NCBI GenBank assembly: GCA_039545355.1
Contig: BCJJ01000029.1
Span: forward strand, 248,001-312,000
Origin: Trichosporon coremiiforme
Taxonomy: Eukaryota > Basidiomycota > Tremellomycetes > Trichosporonales > Trichosporonaceae
Direction: 5' to 3'
DNA length: 64,000 bases
Part shown: positions 12,258-24,100 of the stretch, piece by piece
Numbering within the stretch: position 1 is the first letter of the stretch
Layout of the letters: every line of letters begins with the position of its first letter
Notes under the pieces: generated by a model
The model's database searches: none
What the model saw: only the letters and a program-made list of their open reading frames with translations
Told to the model about the DNA's origin: nothing
Position numbers and translations under genes: made by a program

Positions 12258-15200
12258 TTTGAGAACGAGGAAGGTCCTAGGTGGTTGAGAGCTTCAAGCC
12301 GTATGTGTCACACCTGATGCCTGATGGAGGAACAGCACTGCTGTTTCGAGGACTAGAGCTACACAGAGGGACGCGGCGCCGGGCTGCGTTTGTCGAGATG
12401 GAGGTCGAGATTGAGGTGGTACAAGAGGTTGAGAAAGAAGAAGAGAAGAAGAGAAGAGATCGGATCAGAAGAGGCTCGGTAGTGATTGGAGGAATGATGG
12501 AGCGGCGCTGAGGCCGATGCTATGCAGGTCCGCTAAGTGCTAGTTGCAAGCCGCCGACACGGTGATGAGTGGTTCATTCAAGATTAAGGGGAAGGTGTGA
12601 CTGGAATTGCCGCTTCGGGTAGGCACTGGCCAAGATAGTGCGGTTGCACCAGGGTTTGATCATCCCAGCCATCTCCCCACACGCGGATTCTAAGCCTTCC
12701 AAGACTTCTTACGCCTGCTGCACACCGTGGCCTCGGCATGCATGGCTCATAACGCATTCTGCGTAGAAACACTCATTGCATACGTTCTGTCGCGCGGTAC
12801 CGGTTCGTTTCTGCAGCAGCCTTCTGTCTTCCGTTGGCGCGGCCCGTACTGAAGCTCCGAGGAAATCAACGGGTTTTTTGAACACGCCTCGGCCCTCGGA
12901 GTGTCTGTAAAAGATCGGGTGCCCATTGCAGACCCTCTGCTCCATTTCAATGCCAGCCTGCCAGTGCGCTGGTAGAGGAGCACTAGCGAGCCCGAGCCCG
13001 CATGGCCCGCCGCTACCGTGCTGGTGGTAACGCCGACTGAATTGCCCATATACCATTTAAGCTGCGCATCTTGATAGCCCTCATGACGTTTGCGCTAGTC
13101 CCATTCAGAGGCCTTGCCCATCCGCCGACGAGGGCGCCGATCGTGCGCACGCCACCACGCAAGCTCGCCTATGACCTGTCAACCGAGGGCGAGAGTTCAC
13201 AACTCTGCGAATGTCTTTAAATATGCATGTTAATCTTCAGCGGCTGTGCCATTACGACAGCAAGCCCAGAAACGCGCGACGCAGAGTTGAAACGCTGACG
13301 ACCACATGTGGATGGCTGTGCTGATTACACGCGGAGTTGGAATGCAGGGACGTTTGCTTCCGCTGCCGTAAACCCCCGACTTGCCGGACACGCTCGCTCA
13401 CTCCAGCTCCCAGCCATCCGGAAAGTTGGACCCCAGGGGGCGTGCTTCACCGTCCCGTACTCGGCGACTTCCTCTTGAGTTGCTCCGCGCGCAACCGCGA
13501 GATCTGCCTCGTTCCGCGTTTAGGAGCCTCGACCTCAACGTTCACGGCCCGACCGTCCGACGCAGAACAAAAGAACAAAGGAATAGCACAAGACGCTCGG
13601 TGCGCTGGTGAGGACTATCGAAATGCGCATACAGTCTTGCGCGGTATGTGGCGATGGAGAATAAGATCAGTGTTACTTCCGCGAACCTTCTTGCTTTCAC
13701 CTCGAGCACAGAGGTTAGTTGTGGCGGCGGCTCTGGGGGAATGAGGACTTTACCTCGACCTGATGTTGAGTACTGGATCATTGAACAACGCCTGGCCTGG
13801 GCGCAATCCTTCGGTCGTCAGTTGGCCGTCTTGTATCCTGACGCCCCCGAACAAGCGGCCAGAAGCAAAGTACGACCCCGCCATCTCAACATGGAATTAT
13901 CGTCAGACTGCAACTTGGGGTGACTGGCGCTTATCTCACATCTCGTTCCCTGCAGCATGCTCCGTGCGTACAGTTTTGAGCGGACCGAGGAGCCGACGAT
14001 TCCGCTTGAGACAATCTGAGGTCCGCGATGGAGGCCATTGTTTCTCTGAAACACGATCTGTGCGGCAAGCATGAATGTCGTGCAAGTCTCCCCTGCGGTC
14101 CGCTGACGCTCTGCTGTGCGTCGCAGGCGCGACAATGCTCCGCAGACACCGGCTGGCAGACTTAGTCCTCCCGCCTCCCATCCTTGGCGCACGCACGGCA
14201 TTCGATCACCCGCTTGCATACCGATCAAGCAAGGCGAGCCGGGGTCGGGGGATCAGATTTCCTTGCTGTCGGGTCATTTCTTGTCCGAGGCTATGCGGGC
14301 TGTTGCGTTTCACGTACCCCCGAATGATAAACCCTACTGCAATGCGGACATGAAATTTGGCAGGTGGTTTCATGCAACCAATGAAGCTCGTTCGCGAAGC
14401 GGCCACAAGCCATCAGTCGTGCCGTACGTGCGGTCCACTTCCCACTGCGCCGGTCGGAGGTTTTACTGGGGCTCGGGGACGCACGAGCACCGCGATTGCT
14501 ACAGTGATATTGCTGAGGCGCTGAAGGTGAGCGGAAGCGATGGCGTGACTGCAGGCAGATCTCGTTCGAAATCGCACCGCCGGCTACAGTACGAGACAAC
14601 AGATAATGAGTGCCAGAGGAAGCACGGACGTTGGCTCTCGATAGTGATCCCGTGAGGTTGCATGAGACCCGCTCAGCTCGCTGTCGCAGAATGGCCCTTT
14701 CGCCTGCTCATAGGCGTGTGTACGCCCCAGTAAGTCAACCGACCGGAACTAATGAGTTAGAGTGAAGAAGCAGATGTGCTGAGGGAGCGTTCCGCCGGGG
14801 CGGCGAAGAAGGCCGTACTGTTGGCTCCTCTCGCACGCTGAATCAAGACCGTCCCCCCACGCGGACTTCGCCACCCGAAGTACCCCGTAACCGTTAGCAA
14901 GTTAGCTTGTCAGCGCAATCAGTGGTTCCGATGGTGAAGAGTGGGGAGATCGGAGAGAGTGGGGATGGATGAGCAGTATCAGCACCGGGTCATTCGTCAA
15001 ACAGGGTGGAGGGCGTGTGCGCCCTACTAAGCTCCCCTTTCTTCTCCCTGGGTGCCGTGCACATGACAGAAACTCTATTTCCATGCCTGGCCGCGAAGCG
15101 CCATGGCACCTTTCTGTCCTGACGCCTCGCTGTCATCCTGAGTTGCAAGGTGAGGCATTTTCGCCGGACAATATACAGCTCAGGTCCACCAGGACCAACA

Positions 15201-17113
15201 AGATCAATGGTGAATACGCAATGAGCAATGAATGCTGCAATCCAACCCAGGGGATAAGACAATCGCCAATCGCCAAGCAAAGTTCTACGGTCGCATTCCG
15301 CAGGTTGTTCGCTGGAACCTACTGATCGGACGCCAATACCCCTGCCCAAGGCCGTCACAGAAGAGCGCACAAAGCGACGGCGCGCCGAGAGACACTTTCC
15401 GGAACTGGAAAGCCGAAGAGCGCGGAGAACACGGAGCATGCCCATTGCCCATAGTGCTTCTTCCCGATCCACGGTCATGCACTGCGGGCCGGGACCAGGC
15501 TGAGGCCCGTGGGCTGGCGCACACGCGCTGTGCGTGGGATCTGCGTTTCGTCCGCTGCCATGCACACGCACGCCGCAGCGCCGCAGTCGGGCCCCGCCAA
15601 AACCGCGCTGATGCCTAGCCTTAGCTCATCTGCCAAGGCATAGCGCTGTTGGAGCAACCCACGCCGCATGCGCCCTCTTGAACTCGATACCCATCATCCA
15701 TCGGCCGTCTGCAGGGCCGTTCCAGCCGTGGGGACACATCTGGGCGCTCTGAACACCGGAGCTTAAACTCTACTTAGCGCACAATATCAAACTGCACAGT
15801 GGCGCAGTCTCATGGCGTACACTGGCGTTTATCGATGGCCGATGGGCGTCTCGCGAGCCCTCCGATGGGCTGCCGCACCGTCCCACAGGCACCCAAACGC
15901 ACCCAGGCCGAGACGCCGCGGATGACTTGGGTAAGCTGTGGCATAATAAATTAGCAACTCAGGCGCGCAGGCGACACTTCAGGCGAGGTTCAAGCGAGGA
16001 GCCGCGCGATCCGTGCGACCGTAGTTCTGATTCCAGGTACGCGGGGCTGCGCCGCTGGCTGAGGGGGCCATGTAAAGAGCGTACAGCGGATGAGGAAGGG
16101 AGCGGAACTGGGCACTGGTAAGCATGATGAGGCTGAGATTGCATCGCGAGGCGCCCGGTAGTGCCCCATGCCTCATGTGCTGCGCACGCTACCTGGGCTG
16201 CGAGGAGGTCCACCCCACGTCTCGCCAGATCGCGGCGTTCGTCGTTCCTCTGGAATAGTTCGGCCTATTCGTTCGTCGGACAGGCACTCGGTCACTTTGG
16301 CACTCGGGCACTCGCCGACTAAGCACACGAGTGAACGACCGTCGACGCCATCACCACGTCATACACATTTAGGCTACTCACTTGTTCCTCGCTCCCAAGC
16401 CACAGCAGACAGCAACCCTGATCGCACAACCACAATCTACGTTGCGACAGCCTTGCTTGAAAGGCTTGACGCACCGTGACACCTGCATGACACACACATT
16501 CCGGTGGATGTCTGTTCCTTGCCCAGCCATATCGGGCCTGCCCTGGGTGTCATCTCATAACATCGGGCCAATAGTTAAGCTCTGCTGACGGTTTTTACTT
16601 CTTTCGGATCAGTGTCCGAGATTACCATCGCGCTAAAGAGGTCCCGGCCACGCTCGTTCGGCGGCCTAAGGGCCCATCGCGTCACGATCCTCACCTTTTC
16701 GCCAAGCATAACGGCATGTCGTGTGGCGCCATGCAACTTTGCAGTCTTATCAAACGTTGCCCCACTTGGAGTGCAAATGGCGGCTCCATGCATACACAGG
16801 GGCTATGGCTACAGTAAGGCTACAAAAAATGTAACTGAATAAGTGTGTAGAATGTAAATGTAACGAGAAACGAGAGAAAAAGATATGAACGATGCTAGCT
16901 GGCTCTGCATGGCTTGGTCGGGATCCTGTAAATCCATTCTTAACATGGCATGATGCTCGGCGGGCAGTGTAAGCCACCCCGGCAGTGATCAAGGTAATGT
17001 CGAAGCTCGTGTTTGTCCGGGCTTGTCTCACAAGCTCGATTTTCTTAAGATCTGAGAGAGAAAAATTGAGAACCCAAATAATCCGTCAGATTGGTCGTAA
17101 CAAAGGCTGGTCA
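12258..17113. other. 4.9-kb tract without recognisable genes
   Basis: The left end should hold the promoter of the GPI-protein gene; a purine-rich run on the plus strand at about 12380-12480 corresponds to a pyrimidine-rich leader on the minus strand. The right end is the 3' flank of the MedA-type gene. In between, frames reach about 190 codons, but their translations look random, with no domain and no coherent exon series. Confidence 0.45.
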
Positions 17114-19520
17114 TCAAGGCTGGGGCGGAGGCGGCGGCGGCGGCTGCTGTTGCTGAGGGGGATAGGCGTTGTGAGGCATGTGAGGGGACGGATTCGAGTG
17201 CGGTCGGCTCGGGTTCCCGGCTTCATTGTGGTAACCAACAACGCGAAAGTCCGCCGAGCTCGAGCCTCGAGCGACGTGAGGGTACTGCATGTGGGGCGGA
17301 GGCTGATCGTAGTATCCACCCGGGTGGGGTGTCATGCTGAGACTCGAAGGGGGCGCATAGGACACATAATCGCGTCCGTATGGGCCAGGCGGGGGCGGCA
17401 TGCTAACGTATCCAGGCATGGGGGGCTCTCCTCCATAAGCTGTTGGGGGAGCAGACGCCTCTCCAGAGCTTGAGCTTCCAGTTGGAATCCCACTGGCCGA
17501 ACCCCCAGATAAGGCGGGGCGATGGTAGCTGGGGAGGTGGGAGACGTAGGGGCTCATTGCGTCAGCACCATGCGGAGCACCGTACGGCGCAGAGGCGCGC
17601 TCGTCTGAGAAGCCCATGGGGTCCGGCGAAACGTGAGCATGCTGAGGATACCCCATCGGGCCGGAGCCGTGAGCGGCACCGGGGCTGTCGAACGTGAAAG
17701 GCATGTTGGTGTACGCAGACTGCGGACGTCAGCTCACCGGATTGACTTTCCGCACTGTGCAAGCTACTTACATAGTTGGAGAAGATCTTTTTCAAGGCCG
17801 GCTCGAGGTGAATCCATGGGAAGACCTTGAGTCCCTTGTCAATGTTCCGGGGCTTGGGGTTCGGGTAGTTCATAATGTGAGCGTAGAACTCCTGCCACTG
17901 TCCCTCGTTCTTCTGGAGCGTTGTAGGCTTGAAGCTCTCGAGGTTGCGGCGGATCCGGTTCTTCTCCTCGGTCGTGTAACGAGTCGCCATCAGGCACTCC
18001 AGCAGATAGATGACATCGACAGAAGTGAAGAAGCACTCCTGTCGTGCCTCGTGATAGAGACATGAGATCACAATCATGTTGGGAGTCCAGTCGCGCTCTT
18101 CAACGGCCTTGAAGCTTGCATAGACCGTTGCGCCAACTTGGCGGCGGGTGAATGCAACCAAGCAACGGCGGCTAGCCCACATCTCGGGCGACCTGAGGAA
18201 TGTCAGCGCATTCGTTTTTCCTCTCACGCCACCAGGAGCTGCGAGGTCGCCGTGGCGTTTTTAGGGTGCAAAACGCCTTGCTCCACACCCTGGTAGAGAC
18301 CCACGCGCGCACGGTTGCGGAGTTGCATGTGACAAAATGTGATGTCCACTCACCAGTTGCTCTTCATAGTCATGAGATCGCCCTCGATCTGGAGCTGAGC
18401 CTTGGAACGCATAATGAACGGGTTGGGCTGGCCAGGGTTTGGAGAGTTGACCTGTGTAATCTGGGTAGTGCGCACCAGCCCCAACGATTGCGACTGAGGG
18501 GGAGGCGGTGAGTCGTACACGAACGCGCCCGCTGTTCCTGCCGGTATAGTCGGAGGGTTGTACCCGCCTTCGTCTTCACGCCTGCGGCGCCGATAACCAG
18601 CGGACGAGAGCCTGCGCTCAGGGGACCCTGCTTTCGAGCTAAGTTTGCGTGCCTTCTTGTAGGTGTTCGCTATGACAATTAGCAATAGGAAGCCAAGGAA
18701 AAATCGCGTTGACCATGCACGGGCCATGCTGGACAAACTCACCTTCCGAGATGTAACCAAACTCGCCGAGGCTCTGGATCTCAAGAATTCCCCGGTCATT
18801 GACTGCATGCAGAGTCACTGGAACGCTCCAGGCGTTCGAGCCAGTCATGCCGCAGTTGTGAAGAGGGGGAACATTCGCGATGATCAGATAAGCTTCAGAG
18901 TTGTTTGTTGGTGGTCTCAGAGTTGTGTCGACGATTTGGTTGCCGAAGTACAAGCGAATCTTGTTGCCACCCGAATCGCCCCGGCCGTGATCAGGGGGGA
19001 AAGTGAGGTTGCAGTTGATGGAGATCGCAGTGCCTTCAACCCCCGACTGGGGTGTGAACTCGTAGATGGTGATCACTTGAGACTGCTGGGCCATCGAAGG
19101 AGTGGTTGACGCATTGTCGAGTGGAGCAACTTGCGCGGTGAGAGAAGGCAGTCTGATGTCGCTGCTCCCGCCTCCACCTCCACTGTACCAAGAAGCAGCA
19201 CCCGAGGGCGTCGTTCCGGCACCGCCTGGGGTGCTCGAGCTAAGCTGGGTGAGTGATGGGGGTGGAGGTCCCCCACTTCCGTGACCAGGCGCAGCCGGTG
19301 CGCCGGAGAACGCGAGTGGAGGGGGCATCGACACCAAGTGGGCAGGGTACGATGACGAGGAGCGTGGATCAGTCGATGATGACGATGATGTCGAGTAAGG
19401 AGGGGGGTCCACGGGCGGCTGCGACGTCGCTGATGATGCACCACCCGCCGCCGCTGAAGCGGCAAGACGGGGGTCCGTGGTGGACGACGACGAACCGGTC
19501 GTGCCCGGGTGGTGATACAT
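17114..19520 (-). CDS. MedA (medusa)-family developmental regulator, DUF7082 type
   Basis: There are four exons: 19520-18743, 18669-18354, 18192-17772 and 17719-17114. They total 2121 nt, giving 706 aa. The N-terminal ~140 residues are Ser/Pro/Gly-rich. Two conserved blocks follow. The first contains ITIYEFTPQSGVEG and YLIIANVPPL. The second contains GDLMTMKSNWSPEMWASRR, SFKAVEERDWTPN, HEARQECFFTSVDVIYLLE, EEKNRIRRNLESFKP and NPKPRNIDKGLKVFPW. This layout matches Aspergillus MedA and related proteins of filamentous ascomycetes and smuts, which regulate conidiation, morphogenesis and adherence. The C-terminus is Pro/Gly/Tyr/Gln-rich and ends in a poly-Q/poly-P run, compatible with a transcriptional regulator. 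Nuclear action is inferred. The initiator is the first sense-strand ATG after a 1.6-kb ATG-free stretch, which supports this start. Confidence 0.85.
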
Positions 19521-21144
19521 GATTGTGTAAGACACCTTGGGCGACTGAAGCAGGGGGTGGATCAAGAAAGTGATGGTAATGAAGAGAGAAGTTGAGAAAG
19601 AGGAGGGGCAAGTCAAGTGACGACTTGCGGTGGCTTGATAGGGAAGGGAGGATTGATGGGATTCAACCTTCCTGGTCTCGAGCTCTTATGTACAACCCTT
19701 TCCGATGGATAAGCGAGTGGACGCACGCCTAGAGGAGTTGCACGCACACAGTCGCTGTGCTTCGCCTTCCTTCTTACTGCTCTGGCTCGGCGGAACCAGA
19801 GGAATTGGGCTAGTGGCCGCGATCAACCGGGGTTTGGCGCCTGCGGCTGACACAGAGTCACGAGCAGATGAGTACGACGAGGAAGCGGCGTAATATCCTG
19901 CACCGCTTATGTGTACTGGGTCGAGCTGCGGCTCTCAGCGGGGAGGAAGCTGAGTAGGCGAGGAGGCTGGGTGGGGTGTGGTAGTGCTGTGACTCCGAAA
20001 CAAGAGGCGAGGGAGGACACGGGGCACGCAACAAGAACACTCCGGCACGGACAGTGGTCGGTCGGAGAGTGCTCCGAGCTAGATGACGGGTGGACGAGAT
20101 GGCCGAGGGCGCGGCGTAATTGTTCAACCTCTTGATATCCGATTCCAAACACGGCGTCGCCCTGTGAGGTGATTGTGTTGAGGAACTTGTGTGATTGATG
20201 CGAGTACGTCGAAATAAGATTCTGGAGGGGCGCGTGGCGTCTGTCAATGGTAACGAGGACGCGGCGGAGGAGCACAGAACGTGTGTCGTGTAGCAAGAGG
20301 ACGTGGGCAGATGGCGTTTGACGAGGAGCCGAGGTTGATGTGTCAACGGAAGGGAACAATGTCAAGAAGACGGAAGCGTGTGTGTGTGTGCAGGTGTAGG
20401 GGTGTGTGTATGTGTGGGTGGGAGGGAGGTGGACGAGATCAGGAAGTGGGGTGGAGGACGGTGGAGGTTACGAGATGTGACGGACAACCGCGCCAAACTA
20501 TCCAGCAACCAAGACTGAGTTCAGTCCGACCAAATGAAGAGACACAAAGAGGAGATGAAGTGGGAAAGAGAAGGTTTGGGATGCGAGGACAAAGAGATAT
20601 AGGACACGCACTGTGTGGGACTGTTGTACGGCCCTTCGATTGGAGTTGATCGGCGAAGGAATGAAATCTCTGTTAGCGTCCACGGTAAGGTGGAGACGGC
20701 GCCGGCGACAAAATCTAGTGTCGGGACAGTCGAATGTCCTTGGAAGGGGCTGATAATGCGATGGGAGCGCTAGGGAGCTGAGGAGCTGAAGGGTGGGTGG
20801 GGAGAAGCCAGAGGGTAGTGGGCGGTAGGGTCAGAGGAGGGGGCAGAACGCCAAAGGCGCCCGAAGAATGCAGTTATAGCCGGGTTATTATGTTACTGGT
20901 CAAGGCCGAGGTAGCGCAAGTAGCGAGCGAGGTAGCGACCGAGCCAGAGATCGAGACAACGAGGCCGCTAGAACGAGGGTACGAGGGATGGAACGCGTCA
21001 AGCTAGCGATGAGACTAAGCTAGTCGGTGCCGGCTGTGCGTTTTGCGTTGTGCTATCGAGGAGGACCGGTGGTCACGGGCGTACGAGTTGGAGGAGCTGG
21101 TGCTTGCGGGAGGGGAAAGCCGGGGAGGAATGGAGGTGGGTGGA
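19521..21144 (-). promoter_or_regulatory. Putative 1.6-kb ATG-free 5' leader of the MedA-type gene
   Basis: I scanned the plus strand for CAT (minus-strand ATG) and found none from 19521 to 21144. The first upstream ones are at 21145 and 21172, then they become frequent. The plus strand has many ATGs over the same span, so the depletion is strand-specific. The sense strand is rich in C/T and CA. I see no GTGAGT-type donor on the sense strand, so it may be unspliced. This is best read as a long transcribed leader with a start site near 21.1 kb. Confidence 0.6.
20378..20423. repeat. TG/CA-rich low-complexity run
   Basis: The plus strand alternates TG with interruptions (a TGTGTGTGTGTG core, then GTGTGTGTATGTGTG). 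It lies within the putative leader of the MedA-type gene, where the RNA would be CA-rich. Confidence 0.7.
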
Positions 21145-24100
21145 CATCGAAAGATGGAAAAGTCAGATCATTTAGTAAGTTGCTGGCCGACTGGCTGGCT
21201 GGACGGATCAGACGGAGAGATGCATGGCGATTGTTTGAGGAGTGGGTGCAGGTGCCGGTGCAGGTGCGTGCCCAGGACCCAAGAGCCAGGAGCCAGGACC
21301 CAGGAGCCAGGACCGGTCAGGCCCAGGATGACAGGAGCAGGTGGCTTCCATGGCGAAACCTGACTACCTGACTGCCTGGGTCCCATTCCTGCAGTCCCCC
21401 TGCGGACTGCATCTGGCCATCTGGGCTGAACGCTCAACATTCCCCTTGCCGTCTGCCTTCCCTTTCGTTTCCTCCGGCACTCCGCCGCCGCGTGCACCTT
21501 GGCTCCGCTGACCCGCTACACAATCAGAATGCGTTCCGCTCATCGCTGAATTCGCCGGCGAAGGATGCATGCAATCTGGGATGCGCGATCTCGTCGACCC
21601 GATCTGAATCGGGCCCAAAGAGACCGTGACCTGAATAGGGATGGATGCATTTGCATTTCTCATATTGCATTCGGCTCTGGGATTCTGGAAGCGGAAACGC
21701 GACGCGGGCAGCTTGGGTGAGACTGATGGAGACCGGAGACGGCGAGGAACGACGGACAGCGGACCAGGACCTTAGGTAGCAACTCAATGCCTATTTAATA
21801 TGTGTGATGCCCTTATACCTCTGGACCCTGTCGGCCCTGTCGTGGGAAGCCCTGGCCGTCCCTGGAACCAGGGTAGGGGCGTGCTGCATGTCTTGGAGAG
21901 TTGGGTGGAGGTCCCCGACCCTAGTCGCTGGACCCTTGTTCGCGACTCCTGATCACCATCGAATCGTCGCCCTCGTCCCCTCGTTCGTCCCGCCGCTGTT
22001 CGAAGCTTGACCATCGGGGTCACCGTACCCACCGCACTCCTCTAGTCTGCCCATCCTGGAAAGAAGAGGGCTCGGGTGCTGGCATCAAGCCCACCACATG
22101 CGGCGCCAGTAGTGCCCCGGCCAACGTCAGTCAGCGAGTAGCCAAACCCCCGCACCATGTCGCCCTAGGCTGGGCGGGCCGTCAGCCTGCCAGCCGACTA
22201 CCGGCTGACAACAGAGGTTGACCGGCTGCCAGCGTAGTCGCATACCTCATACCTCGTTGCGTGCGCCTCCTTGTCATCGCCCAGCCGTATCTTCATTAAG
22301 CATCCTGTGCTTCTTGTTAAACCATAGCTCCACCCTCGTACCCTCAGTGCCCCGAGCAGACCCTCAGCCAGCAAGCCTTGTCCAGGAAACATGCCCATCC
22401 GACAACCACCCCCTCCCCCAAACTTCTGATTCCAGCGTTCATATCACAAGACCTGCAGAGCACATCCCATATCCCATGCTTGTCCAGCTGTCCTGTGAAC
22501 CATTCATTCGTCACCTCCGCAGTAGCCTTTCCAGCTTGGGCAGGCCTGGCGTCACCTGCCTGGCACCCCATCCTGCAATCCTGCAATCCGTGTTCCTGCA
22601 CGGCGTCATCACGGCGGCAAGACCTGGACCGCTAGCACGGTTCTTGTTCTGTCTGGTGTCAAGGCTAAGGCTGAGAACCCGCATGGTGTCGCATCACCTG
22701 ATTCCAGCCACACCCGTCACCAACCCACCCCACCCCCTTTCACCTGCGTGCCGCCGCATCGCTGCAGAACGGTTCCCATGCTTCCCCGCCTCTTCAGCTC
22801 GGCGTATGCACCAGATGTGAGGTCCTGCTCAGTTGCGGTTTTCCTTCTTCTCCCCGCAGGCGTGCTGCGTGTCAAAGATCGAAGGAGCAGAGTGGGCCAG
22901 TGGGACTTATCATTGCCCTATCCTCAACGGGTCCGGCAGCTATCGCATCCATTGAGCGTGTCTGGCTGTTTCCTGCCAAGGTCTTCGTTGTTCCGCTTCT
23001 GGCTTCTGGCTACTCTGGCTGCCTGGCGAGTGTGTTTTGGCTGTGGTTTCTGGGTTCGGCAGGGCTCGAGACGTTCGAGACGCAGGCCCGAGGCCCAAGT
23101 CATGCGTAAAGCAGGGTGCTGGCGCAGTCAGGACATCTCAGGTCCGGCCAGGATTCGTGGTTCGGGCCGTACTTTGTCAGGCAGTCCCAGTGTTTGGTTC
23201 CGATGCGTCAGCTTCATGCAACCCTTATCCCCTCCTCTCTCACATTGACGTCCTGATCATATTCTTCCCTCCCTGACGTTGGCAACCTGCAAGCTCGATT
23301 CGGGTGAGAGGCTGTCTTCACCTTCTACTGACGAGACTCCCCCATCCGTCTGTTCTGCGAGGGCAATCGGGCCTCCCTGGGGAGCAAGTACTGGGACTCG
23401 ACCTGGAGGAGCTTCCCTTCGCCCTGACACCCCTACATTGACTAGTCAGGTAGTCGCAACCAAGATGCTCTTCCGCCTCAGCGCCAGAGGTCGAACCCTC
23501 GAAATCAGCCTGGTTCCCGCTTGGATTGCTACGCTAGTGCGCTGCAGGCCGTGCGTTCTTACGGAGGGAACTCATCTTTCCTGAGGTGGCCCACTTACAT
23601 GTATCGGTATCTCGCCCTCTAAGCCGCGCAGTGTTGACCCGCCGAGCTCTGCCTCAACAAATACTACCAGTACGTTTCATGATGTAACAGTGTTGGTGAG
23701 TGACTCGGAAGGCGCAGGAGTAAGTTTTCCAGGCACTGTACAAGCACCGCTGGTTCCAACTGCGGTGGGTGGTGGACAGGCAAGAAGCTTTTGATCGACG
23801 TGGATTAGCAGAGGAATGGTGGGTTTCGTCCGCGTCCTGAGGGTACCGACCTGAATGGTGCTGGAATCCGGATGATTCATTCCAAAACAGCCCTGCACTC
23901 TGTACCAACTGTGGGTGTCAGTCTTCCTTGGGCAGCAGGTGCTAGCCTGGCACTCACCAGTTCCAGCGTTCTTGACGCGTTCCACATCACGCGCATGGCA
24001 CTGATAAGCTTAGTCCAGATTCTATCATTTGAGACGCAGGTGAAGTGCGAAATACGCGCATCGATGCCGAGAGCTCCGCTGAACTAGGTTCCATTAACAT

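Noticed and set aside
23440..23580. GAGG-GTTCGA-CCTC T-arm-like hairpin on the minus strand
   Set aside because: No matching D arm, anticodon arm or acceptor stem within tRNA length.
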